Assembly (NCBI GenBank): GCA_015295885.1
Contig: DVEE01000090.1
Coordinates: forward strand, 1-7,813
Length of the DNA stretch: 7,813 bases
Source: Leptolyngbyaceae cyanobacterium M65_K2018_010
Lineage (GTDB): Bacteria; Cyanobacteriota; Cyanobacteriia; Phormidesmidales; Phormidesmidaceae
Direction: 5' to 3'
A model generated the notes under the pieces. That model did not search any database. It was given only the letters and a program-made list of their open reading frames with translations, and was not told where the DNA came from. Of this stretch, positions 1 through 6,342 are shown one piece after another (position 1 is the stretch's first letter; every line of letters begins with the position of its first letter). The position numbers and the translations under genes are program-made.

Positions 1-182
1 GCATCTGTGGTCAAGGCCCCAGCGACTACCCGGAATTTGCCCGTTTTCTGGTGGAGCAGGGTATCGACTCGATCAGCCTGAACCCCGATACGGTGATCAA
101 AACCCGCCTGGAAATCGCCGATATGGAAGGTCAAATCAGGCGCACTGACCCGCCGAACGGCAGCGCTTGGGGTGAAGGCTGA
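1..182 (+). CDS. ppsA: Phosphoenolpyruvate synthase, C-terminal fragment (5' end outside window)
   Basis: The reading frame starts at base 3 and gives 59 residues before TGA at 180-182. It opens with ICGQGPSDYPEF and continues with GIDSISLNPDTV. These are hallmark strings of the C-terminal PEP-utilising TIM-barrel domain of phosphoenolpyruvate synthase. This enzyme makes PEP from pyruvate and ATP in the cytoplasm, releasing AMP and phosphate. By analogy with pyruvate phosphate dikinase, the cysteine of ICGQ sits at the catalytic proton-donor position of this domain; that role is family knowledge. The last 20 or so residues (RRTDPPNGSAWGEG) look like a variable tail. The family is normally around 800 residues, so only the extreme end is here. 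The assignment is secure; whether the missing part is intact cannot be seen. Confidence 0.93.
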   Translation, partial: ICGQGPSDYPEFARFLVEQGIDSISLNPDTVIKTRLEIADMEGQIRRTDPPNGSAWGEG

Positions 183-252
183 ACAATCCTTTCCCCAACG
201 CCGGGCAGTCAGGCTGGTATCTTCCTTTCCAAAAATTTTCTAAAGGGTGAGA

Positions 253-287
253 CTAGCCCCCTCCAGCCGTGGCAGGAGGGAGCCTAG
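253..287. terminator. Possible bidirectional terminator hairpin between convergent genes
   Basis: A perfect 6-bp stem, CCCTCC (259-264) with GGAGGG (275-280), encloses a 10-base loop whose GC/GC ends can pair further. CTAG (253-256) and CTAG (284-287) extend the symmetry outside it. The hairpin lies in the 122-base gap where ppsA and the CPP1-like gene converge, which suits a shared terminator. No U-run follows directly on either strand; on the minus strand a T-rich stretch comes about 20 bases later. Intrinsic termination is therefore only a suggestion. Confidence 0.4.
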
Positions 288-314
288 GCCCTAGCGCAGA
301 GGCCCTAGCGCAGA
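287..314. repeat. Perfect 14-bp tandem duplication over a stop codon
   Basis: GGCCCTAGCGCAGA occurs twice with no gap, at 287-300 and 301-314. The right copy contains the minus-strand stop codon (305-307, TAG) and the last codons of the CPP1-like gene. The left copy lies just past the end of the gene and repeats the same stop triplet. The protein ends in the right copy, so the duplication does not change its sequence. Confidence 0.9.
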
Positions 315-913
315 AAACTGCTGATTGTCCACAGCAGCAGGCAGGTAATAGCCGCCGCCAGGGCGTCGGGAGTGGCCCAGGCCAACTGCACCCCCTGGGG
401 AATTAACAGTTGCCCGACGGTGAGGCCCAGCACTAATCCTGCGGCTAACCCGGCCAGGGTCAGCAGCACCGACCGCCAGAACCGATTTTCCTTGCGATTA
501 AGAAAGTAAATTGCCGATCCGATCGCTACCGCCAAAGCCAGGGAGGGCGCATAAAACCCTAACAGGGCCAGGCCACCAAAGGTAATAGCCGGCCACAGCA
601 CATCGTCACGGCTGGGGGTATCGACCAGACCCGCCAACCAATCGGGACGGGGTAGCTTAGGGGTGGGCTTGGGTGCAGCGGAGGGCTCCGGGTTATTTTC
701 CGCAAACCGAATCCGATCCGGCACCTTGATCTTGCCTTCCTGGCGCAGCCTCAGCCGCTCCATCAAAATGGCGTCGTAGGCCGCTTCAATCTCAGCTTTT
801 TGCTTGGGTTCATCGCCACAGGCGTCAATCAGGCGATCGCGAGCCTCCTGAATTTCCTCAAAGCTAGAGGCTTCGGTCAGTCCGAGCAGTTCGTAGGAAT
901 TTTGTTCGCTCAT
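305..913 (-). CDS. CPP1-like (DUF3353) J-domain-like membrane protein
   Basis: This 202-residue protein has an N-terminal J-like domain (about residues 6-55, starting SYELLGLTEASSFEEIQEAR). A Pro/Lys-rich linker follows (about 74-90), then a hydrophobic C-terminal half with about four membrane spans (roughly 105-121, 122-138, 147-171, 183-200). That is the plan of the CPP1/CDF1-like family. The plant member is a chaperone-like plastid protein that stabilises protochlorophyllide oxidoreductase; the cyanobacterial role is much less certain. The HPD tripeptide that J domains use to stimulate Hsp70 is absent, as is usual in this family, so it is not an ordinary DnaJ co-chaperone. The frame stays open upstream to 958, but I place the start at 913 because GGAG lies 8 bases before that ATG and the J-like domain begins directly after it. 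It converges on ppsA and diverges from the PBP4 gene. Confidence 0.85.
   Translation of the reverse strand: MSEQNSYELLGLTEASSFEEIQEARDRLIDACGDEPKQKAEIEAAYDAILMERLRLRQEGKIKVPDRIRFAENNPEPSAAPKPTPKLPRPDWLAGLVDTPSRDDVLWPAITFGGLALLGFYAPSLALAVAIGSAIYFLNRKENRFWRSVLLTLAGLAAGLVLGLTVGQLLIPQGVQLAWATPDALAAAITCLLLWTISSFLR
833..840. repeat. HIP1 octamer GCGATCGC
   Basis: This is a highly iterated palindrome of cyanobacterial genomes, here inside the CPP1-like coding region. Four exact copies in the first 4 kb are far more than the one per 65 kb expected by chance. Confidence 0.85.
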
Positions 914-921
914 TGACAACA

Positions 922-925
922 CTCC
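922..925 (-). promoter_or_regulatory. Ribosome binding site that sets the CPP1-like start
   Basis: On the minus strand GGAG is followed by 8 bases and then ATG at 913-911. This favours the 202-residue protein over the 15-residue-longer reading, whose extra residues do not resemble the family's N terminus. Confidence 0.6.
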
Positions 926-1123
926 GAGTTCCCAAGAGGACGTACAACCCTGGCCCACCAGAATGGCTCTACTGTAACAAGTCAGCGCACCCTTTCCTTA
1001 GATTCCAGTGTACCTAGGGAGCCGACAAAATTGAAAGCACTTCTGCCTGGGGCGGCTCCGCCATTTCGCGACTCCTGGTGTATCTTGGGTGAGGAATCCG
1101 CCCTATGGATCTGTGACAGCGTT

Positions 1124-1127
1124 GAGG
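1124..1127 (+). promoter_or_regulatory. Ribosome binding site that sets the PBP4 start
   Basis: GAGG is followed by 7 bases and then GTG at 1135-1137. The TTG at 1129 is only one base from this site, too close to use it. An ATG at 1165 has no comparable site and would remove the first part of the signal peptide. Confidence 0.55.
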
Positions 1128-1259
1128 ATTGGTTGTGCCCCTGGCTCTTAAGCCCCTACTCGCCATGCCCCTGGGCCTGTTTTCGATTTTGCTGGGCCCA
1201 GCTACCCCCCAGTTGATTCAGCCCTTGGGGTTGGAAAGGGAAAATTTGCAGGTGGAATG

Positions 1260-1267
1260 GCGATCGC
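1260..1267. repeat. HIP1 octamer GCGATCGC
   Basis: Exact copy inside the PBP4 coding region, in the context GGCGATCGCC, the common extended form of the element. Confidence 0.85.
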
Positions 1268-2183
1268 CCTGGATCGCCGGTCTGAGTCGGGATCCGGTCG
1301 TTGATCAGATCCTGGCCCAATACCTGGACGGCCTACGGCGCCAGGGTTGGTCTCTACCGGCCCAGGGCATTTGGATTCAAGCGGGAAACAGCGCCATTGC
1401 CCAACATCAAGGTCATGTGCCCCTACCGGCAGCATCCCTGACCAAATTGGCCACCAGCCTGGCCGCCCTCAAAAACTGGCCCCTCGACCACCGTTTTGAA
1501 ACCCTGGTGGGTCTCCAGGGCCGCCTTGAAAATGGCATTTTAGAGGGCGATCTAGTCATCCAGGGCAGTGGCGATCCCCTCTTTGTCTGGGAAGAGGGGA
1601 TCGCCCTAGCTAACCGTTTGCAGGAACTGGGCCTGCAGCGGGTGACCGGGGATTTGCTGGTGGTTGGCCCCTTTACCATGAACTTTAGGGAAGATCCCCA
1701 GACCGCCGCCACGGATCTGAAACAGGTGATGACCACCGCCACCTGGACGGGCGAAGTCTGGCAGGCCTACCGGAAGCTAGATCCTGGTACAGCCCAGCCT
1801 TCCCTGCGCATCGACGGCCAGGTTCGCCGCCTGCCCCCCGCCGCCCTAGCTACTCCGCCCACCTGGGTCGTCCGTCACCAATCCCTGCCCCTGGTGGCTA
1901 TTCTCAAAGCCATGAATATCTACAGCAATAACGTCATGTCGGAACAGGTGGCCGATCTGGTGGGAGGCGCCCGAGTCGTGACGGAAACGGCGACGGCCAT
2001 GGCCGATCTGCCCCCTGGGGAGCTGAGCTTGGTGAATGGATCGGGCCTGGGCATGAATAATCAAATGTCGGCCCGGGCCGCCGTAGCCATGACCGTGGCC
2101 CTGCAGCAGGAGCTAGCCCAGCAAGGCTACTCCATCGCTGATCTGTTGCCGGTGGCGGGAGAAGATATTGGCACTTTGATTGA

Positions 2184-2204
2184 TCGGCGGATTCCGCCGT
2201 TAAA
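2184..2204 (+). other. Frameshift interval in the PBP4 gene
   Basis: The downstream frame has a stop (TGA) at 2181-2183, and its first recognisable motif, the KTG lysine codon, is at 2202-2204. The change of frame must therefore fall between them. The simplest repair is one extra C in the CC at 2194-2195. I see no canonical X-XXY-YYZ slippery heptamer in the correct phase, so programmed frameshifting is not supported. Confidence 0.85.
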
Positions 2205-2455
2205 ACCGGTAGCCTGGCGGAGGTCAGCGCCCTGGCTGGCATGGTGCCCACCGCTGACCGGGGGCCGGTATGGTTTGCCATTATTAATCGGGGTTGGGCT
2301 ATCCCAGACCTGCGTGTCCAGCAGGACCAATTCCTGCAAGCCCTTCAGGCCCACTGGGGGGTGGCCCCAGCGCCGCCTACCCTGGCCACCAAAGTCCGCC
2401 TGCAAGCAGGGGAGTATCGCTACGGCGATCCCCGGCGCAATCTCGACCCCTGAGC

Positions 2456-3727
2456 CTAACTGCCTCCGGCACCGGGCTTGACCCACTCTCCCAGGGCCGG
2501 AGCCGCGTAGATTTGGTTCAGGCACAGGGCAATCTGGCGAGCCGCTCCCGGTTGTCCCATGCGCTGGCGACCATTGAGGGCAATCCGTTGCAGTCTGGCC
2601 TGGTCTTGCAGGCAGGTGGCAAGGGCGGCACCCATCTGTTGGGGCTGGGGCACCAGAATGATCGAAGCCCCGAGCAGGCGGGATTGGGCCTCAGCAAAGG
2701 CGTAGGTAAACTGGGGGCCAGGCCCAGGTAGGGTAAAGGCTGGCTTGCCCAGCCCTACCACCTGTTCGGTGGCGGTACCAGCGGTGGCAATGGCGGCATC
2801 CGCTAAATGTAAGCATTCGGCAAAGGCATCGCTGGTGAGAATCAGCCGTAGGTTCTGGCGGCTGTAGGTGGGGTAGGTTCCCGGTTCCGGTTGCCACCCG
2901 CCTTCCACCAGGGCTTCTTTTAGCACCGCCAGATTGAGGGCAGGGGCGATCGCAGCCAATAACCGCAGGTGCCGATCTGGAAAGTTGGCCCCTACACTGT
3001 CTAGGGCCAACAAGATGCGTTGCCAGTTTTCAAAGGCTTCTGGGGCTCGGGAACCGGGCAGCAGCACCAGGGTCACCACCGCCTCTGCCGAGGGAAAGGC
3101 CGCCGTCAGGGTGGCCAGTTTAGCCGCCGAAGATTCCAGACCATCCATCATCGGGTTACCCGCATACTGGGCTGGCACCTGTTGCTTTTGCAGGTAATCG
3201 GCGGTGATCTGGTCCCGCACAAACACCCCCTGGCAACGGGCATGCCCCATCAGCCAGCATTCCCAGGGTTGATAAATGGATCCTGCATAGCCCTCTAACC
3301 AGGGACAATTGGGCAATCGACCGGTTTCATCGCGCACCAGGTATTCTGACTTGGCGGTGCCAATGAAGACGTACTCAGCTCCGCTCGCCCAGGCTAGGGC
3401 CAGGGGCACCACATCCCCCACGGCCAAAATTTTTCCCCCGGCCTGGGCCCACTGGCGTAGGGCTTTGAACTGGCTAATGGTGAGCCCCAGCAGTCCCCCC
3501 TGCAGGTCGCGCACTACCTGTCGTTTATCCATATAGATAAACCCCCCCGAGGGCATGGATCGGGTCGGACCCGCGATGGCAATGCCAGCCCTTTGAAAGC
3601 TAACCCCCTCCCCTACAATTGGCAGGGCCGCCAGGCTAGGAGCCCCCGGCAGTTGCCGTAGTTCCTTTAAAACCCGCACCGCAATGGTATCTTCCCCGTG
3701 GCCATTGCTGACGCAGAGTAGGTTCAT
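2456..3727 (-). CDS. Lipid-A-disaccharide synthase-related glycosyltransferase (LpxB-like)
   Basis: This 423-residue protein begins MNLLCVSNGHGED and carries GNPMMDG (190-196), LPGSR (223-227), TAGTATEQ (315-322) and a KPAFTLPGPGPQFT block (328-341). These match the GT-B layout of LpxB-like enzymes, in which LPGSR and the glycine-rich C-terminal segment form the nucleotide-sugar site. It fits the cyanobacterial 'lipid-A-disaccharide synthase-related' family better than true LpxB; substrate and product are unknown. The frame is open back to 3895, but the ATG at 3727 matches the conserved family start, and the extra 56 residues would overlap the upstream gene and look non-coding. No good Shine-Dalgarno sequence precedes it; GGGAGGG is about 18 bases away. 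It lies 107 bases downstream of a GT4 gene on the same strand, so it may be the last gene of that unit, and it converges on the PBP4 gene. Confidence 0.85.
   Translation of the reverse strand: MNLLCVSNGHGEDTIAVRVLKELRQLPGAPSLAALPIVGEGVSFQRAGIAIAGPTRSMPSGGFIYMDKRQVVRDLQGGLLGLTISQFKALRQWAQAGGKILAVGDVVPLALAWASGAEYVFIGTAKSEYLVRDETGRLPNCPWLEGYAGSIYQPWECWLMGHARCQGVFVRDQITADYLQKQQVPAQYAGNPMMDGLESSAAKLATLTAAFPSAEAVVTLVLLPGSRAPEAFENWQRILLALDSVGANFPDRHLRLLAAIAPALNLAVLKEALVEGGWQPEPGTYPTYSRQNLRLILTSDAFAECLHLADAAIATAGTATEQVVGLGKPAFTLPGPGPQFTYAFAEAQSRLLGASIILVPQPQQMGAALATCLQDQARLQRIALNGRQRMGQPGAARQIALCLNQIYAAPALGEWVKPGAGGS
2946..2953. repeat. HIP1 octamer GCGATCGC
   Basis: Exact copy inside the LpxB-related coding region. 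Confidence 0.85.
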
Positions 3728-3834
3728 GGTTGACCATTTGCTATTACCCTCCCAACCGTAGCAGATCTTGGGGGGCATACTGGTCCCCAGGAATAAGCCG
3801 CTCTGGGAATTGATCGGCCCAGGGCAACCCAGGG
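3728..3834 (-). other. Intergenic gap upstream of the LpxB-related gene
   Basis: These 107 bases between two same-strand genes contain two direct copies of CCCAGGG close together near 3820-3835, but no clear terminator and no convincing promoter. Co-transcription with the GT4 gene upstream is possible but less certain than for the tightly packed GT4 genes. Confidence 0.35.
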
Positions 3835-5022
3835 TTAGGGGTTTGACGTTAGCGTCTGGTAAACCGCCAGGGTTTTCTGGGCCAACCGGGGCCAACTGTA
3901 GCGCTGCTGCACTTTTGCGTAACCAGCCTGGCCCAGGCGATGGGCTTGGTCGGGGTGGTTGAGTAGGTCAAGGATGCGATCGCTAATTTCCCCAGCAGCC
4001 TGCTTGACCAAATAACCATCCTGGCCGTCGCTAACCACCTCCGCTACCGCTGGTATGGCACAACCAATTACCGGTTTCTCAAAACTCCAGGCTTCCGTGT
4101 ACACGCCCCCAAAGCTCTCCTGGCTGGAGGGTACGCAGAGCAGGTCGCAGGCGGCCAAGGCATTGGTCTTTTCCTGAAGGGAAACCGCCCCCAGACGATG
4201 AATGCGAGGGTCAGGGAACTGGGCAAAGACCGCTTCAGAAGCTTTGACCGGCGGGCCGATGAAGACAAAGTGAGTGTCCGGTTGCTGAGCCCACACCGCG
4301 GCGGTGGCCGCGAGTACCTGGCGGTAACCCTTGTAGGGGTAGTGCTGGCCCAAAAACAGCACCACCGGCCCGGTGAGCTGGTGAGCGGCCCGAAAGGCGG
4401 CCGGATCGGCCTGGGGAGCCAGGACGGGGCCAATGCCCGTGACATGGATATGCTCTGGAGCAACACCCAGATCGGTCAAAACCTGCTTTTCAGTTTGGGT
4501 CAGAACAATCAATGCATCGGCCTGGCGGTAGAGCTTCAGGTATTCCCGGTAGCGCCAGCCCACCCAGCGGGGATGGTGGACGGGGGTAAACACAAAGGGA
4601 ATATCCTGCCGTCGGGCCACCTGGAGGGAGGCGTAGGTGAGCCCTTCGCGGCCAATGCGAACATTGTGGATTAGATCACTGGCTTTGGCCAGGGGTTCCA
4701 GTTGCTCAGCCATCACCTGGGCGATGGGGGGTAGAGCCACCCCCATGAGGGGATAATACAGCGGCAGCCAGGGGGCCAGGCGCAACTTATCTACCCAGCT
4801 AAAGCCCAGCCGCCGGACGGGGATACCGTCTATCTCGTAGTCGTAGGGCTGACTGTGGGCCTTGAGGGTGGTGCCCAGCAGCCAGTCGGTGCGGTTGTGG
4901 TTCCAAAAAGTGGCCACTCGAATGGGGTGGGTGGCTTGTAACTGCTGGGCTAAAAGGTGTTGATGAAGCTGGGCACCGCCAATGTAGGGGGGGTAGGCAG
5001 TGAGGGTGAAGAGCAGGTTCAT
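3835..5022 (-). CDS. Glycosyltransferase family 4 (GT-B fold)
   Basis: This 395-residue cytoplasmic or membrane-associated sugar transferase would move a sugar from an activated donor to a lipid- or glycan-linked acceptor, with retention of configuration as in GT4. The N-terminal acceptor-side domain starts MNLLFTLTAYPPYIGGAQLH, with the family's glycine pair at G15-G16. The C-terminal donor domain has a VVLFLGQHYPYKGY strand-loop (K231) and the EX7E motif E302-SFGGVYT-E310. It ends with the usual C-terminal helix region (RYSWPRLAQKTLAVY). The start overlaps the stop of the upstream gene by four bases (ATGA, 5019-5022) and has no Shine-Dalgarno sequence, which suggests translational coupling. 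It is GC-rich like the left part of the window and only distantly similar to the two upstream GT4 genes. Donor and acceptor cannot be inferred. Confidence 0.88.
   Translation of the reverse strand: MNLLFTLTAYPPYIGGAQLHQHLLAQQLQATHPIRVATFWNHNRTDWLLGTTLKAHSQPYDYEIDGIPVRRLGFSWVDKLRLAPWLPLYYPLMGVALPPIAQVMAEQLEPLAKASDLIHNVRIGREGLTYASLQVARRQDIPFVFTPVHHPRWVGWRYREYLKLYRQADALIVLTQTEKQVLTDLGVAPEHIHVTGIGPVLAPQADPAAFRAAHQLTGPVVLFLGQHYPYKGYRQVLAATAAVWAQQPDTHFVFIGPPVKASEAVFAQFPDPRIHRLGAVSLQEKTNALAACDLLCVPSSQESFGGVYTEAWSFEKPVIGCAIPAVAEVVSDGQDGYLVKQAAGEISDRILDLLNHPDQAHRLGQAGYAKVQQRYSWPRLAQKTLAVYQTLTSNP
3976..3983. repeat. HIP1 octamer GCGATCGC
   Basis: Exact copy inside the GT4 gene at 3835-5022. It is the rightmost copy; none occurs in the remaining 3.8 kb. 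Confidence 0.85.
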
Positions 5023-6320
5023 GGGGGGTTTTCAGCGGCGATGCGATAGACTTCAACGGTTTGCTCAGCGCATTTAGCCCAACTAAATTGCTTAGCCCGC
5101 TCCAAACCCTTCTGGGAAAGCTCAGCCCTGAGTTGTTCGTTATTGACCAGGTTAAGAATAGCCTGGCAGAGCGCATCCTCGTCAGTAGGGTCGATCATAA
5201 TGCCGGCATCTCCCACGACCTCTGGCAAGGAACTGGTGTTGGAGGTAATGACAGGGACGCCGCATTGCATGGCTTCTAGGGGGGGCAGGCCGAACCCTTC
5301 ATATAAGGAGGGAAATAAGAAGGCAGTAGCTCCAGTATAAAGAGCACTCAGCTCATCATCGGGAACATAACCGGTAAAAATAACCCTTGACCTTAATACC
5401 TCAGAGGCTGCTAGCTTCTCAAAGAGCTGCTCATTACTCCAGCCAACCGCCCCAACTAAGACTAGATTTATATCTAGATTCGGTTCCTCATGAAGAAGCT
5501 GGTTGAAGCATGAAACTAGAAATGCTAAATTTTTCCTAGGCTCAAGAGTACATATACTTAACAAATATGGAGCATGGGAGATCTGATACTTATCCATTAC
5601 CAGCTTTATCAAATCGCGGTCACTCACCCTAAAAAAAAATTTATCTGCTGCAAAAGGTGTAACGAAAACTCTATCCGTCGAGATTTTTGAATAGTCGCAA
5701 AAATCATTCTTAGTACTGCTTGAGTTGCATATAACCCAATCTTTGCCCGGATTAATGCTACTCAATATCTCTCGAAATAGTGACTTGTTTTTTAGGGTTA
5801 CAAAATTAGGATAAAGAAGAGGTATTAAATCATGGATGGTAATTATTCGAGACAGCGATCGGGTTTTATCAACGGCTGGCAGTCTGAAAAAGGGGGAATG
5901 AAAAACTTGGTACTTAGATGGCTCAAAAGTGCATCTGTAATCCCAAGAGGTAATGGAAAAGGCCAAATACTTTATCAACCTGTTAAAACGATACAGAACA
6001 ATATTCTGATAATTCGATTTTTCTATAATACCTTTTTGGAAAAGGCGAAGCTTATCATACAGGCTATCTAAGTTAAATTGACTCTGATAAGCAGATTGAA
6101 AAATGGCTTCTAAACTGAAGGGTTGAGACCTAATATATTCCTTCGCTAAAATGCTATCCCACTGGTGCTGTTTACTGGTCAGCGCCGTGACTGTTAAATC
6201 AATCTGGTCACTATTGTACAGTGCAATTAACAGGGACTCTACCGAGCGGAATATGCCTGTTCTTGAGCGTGAGTCAAGGCAGCCTCTACCCAATACTGAT
6301 ATATCATAAACAACTCTCAT
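5019..6320 (-). CDS. Glycosyltransferase family 4, paralogue of the adjacent upstream gene
   Basis: This 433-residue GT-B enzyme has an N-terminal signature YDISVLG...RTGIFR (residues 5-25), IHDLIP (162-167) and VICNSSST (196-203). The donor domain has LEPRKN (R262, K263, phosphate-binding type) and the EX7E motif E341-GFGLPPL-E349. It is clearly related to the next gene upstream: by eye, 46 of 63 residues match in the block from TGYV to the IDP/VDP after the EX7E motif. AAGG lies 9 bases before the ATG. It starts 22 bases after the upstream gene ends and overlaps the downstream gene by 4 bases, so all three are probably co-transcribed. Base composition changes inside it: the part coding for about residues 287-433 (5041-5460) is about 51% GC, while the adjacent N-terminal coding stretch (5461-5700) is about 36%. 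Sugar specificity is unknown. Confidence 0.88.
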   Translation of the reverse strand: MRVVYDISVLGRGCLDSRSRTGIFRSVESLLIALYNSDQIDLTVTALTSKQHQWDSILAKEYIRSQPFSLEAIFQSAYQSQFNLDSLYDKLRLFQKGIIEKSNYQNIVLYRFNRLIKYLAFSITSWDYRCTFEPSKYQVFHSPFFRLPAVDKTRSLSRIITIHDLIPLLYPNFVTLKNKSLFREILSSINPGKDWVICNSSSTKNDFCDYSKISTDRVFVTPFAADKFFFRVSDRDLIKLVMDKYQISHAPYLLSICTLEPRKNLAFLVSCFNQLLHEEPNLDINLVLVGAVGWSNEQLFEKLAASEVLRSRVIFTGYVPDDELSALYTGATAFLFPSLYEGFGLPPLEAMQCGVPVITSNTSSLPEVVGDAGIMIDPTDEDALCQAILNLVNNEQLRAELSQKGLERAKQFSWAKCAEQTVEVYRIAAENPP

Positions 6321-6342
6321 ACAAGAATGCCTTATCGGGAAA

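Larger units (their letters stand above)
914..1134. promoter_or_regulatory. Divergent intergenic region, CPP1-like / PBP4
   Basis: These 221 bases separate two divergently transcribed genes, so promoters for both should lie here. I found no convincing -35/-10 pair on either strand. The minus strand has a weak TACAGT -10-like hexamer near 978 without a good -35. The plus strand has TTGAAA at 1030-1035 without a good -10 at the right distance. A short GGCG-GCTC-CGCC hairpin lies near 1053. Open frames here are short and do not look coding. Confidence 0.4.
1135..2453 (+). pseudogene. dacB: D-alanyl-D-alanine carboxypeptidase/endopeptidase, PBP4 type (peptidase S13), frameshifted before the KTG motif
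   Basis: Class C penicillin-binding proteins of this type trim or cleave D-Ala-containing peptidoglycan peptides in the periplasm. Counted from the GTG start, the protein has a hydrophobic leader (about 1-25), the SxxK nucleophile motif SLTK (S101, K104), the SxN motif SNN (264-266), and the family blocks NGSGLGMNNQMSA and PVAGEDIGT. The third motif, KTG, is in a different frame: AVKTGSLAEVSALAG is read from 2196, while the upstream frame reads PPLKPVAW. Adding one base at CC 2194-2195 gives I-P-A-V-K-T-G and one continuous 439-residue protein ending at TGA 2451-2453, of normal family length with K357-T358-G359. As it stands, the upstream frame runs on as unrelated residues to 2481 and lacks KTG. 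The gene is either a recent one-base-deletion pseudogene or intact with a sequencing error. The end lies 2 bases from the opposing LpxB-related gene. Confidence 0.88.

Noticed and set aside
219..245. AT-rich near-palindrome (CCTTT...AAAGG around AAAAATTTT) after ppsA
   Set aside because: The pairing is short, interrupted and mostly A-T, so it is not convincing as a terminator or binding site.
1031..1216. 61-residue plus-strand frame overlapping the PBP4 start
   Set aside because: It starts at TTG, has no ribosome binding site, is rich in Trp/Cys/Pro as expected of a shadow frame, and overlaps the signal-peptide region of the real gene.
2184..2204. Programmed -1 frameshifting in the PBP4 gene
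   Set aside because: No slippery heptamer in the right phase and no obvious stimulatory structure, and the PBP4 family is not known to use it. A simple one-base deletion explains the data.
2127..2525. Long antisense frames inside the PBP4 gene, such as this 132-codon minus-strand frame
   Set aside because: GC-rich coding DNA commonly leaves antisense frames open. The products are low-complexity Pro/Arg/Gly-rich strings with no recognisable domain.
3728..3895. N-terminal extension of the LpxB-related protein to 3895
   Set aside because: The extra residues overlap the end of the upstream GT4 gene and are unlike the conserved family start at MNLLCVSNGHGED.
4198..4674. 158-codon plus-strand frame opposite the GT4 gene
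   Set aside because: It lies wholly inside a well-supported gene on the other strand and shows no family motif or ribosome binding site.
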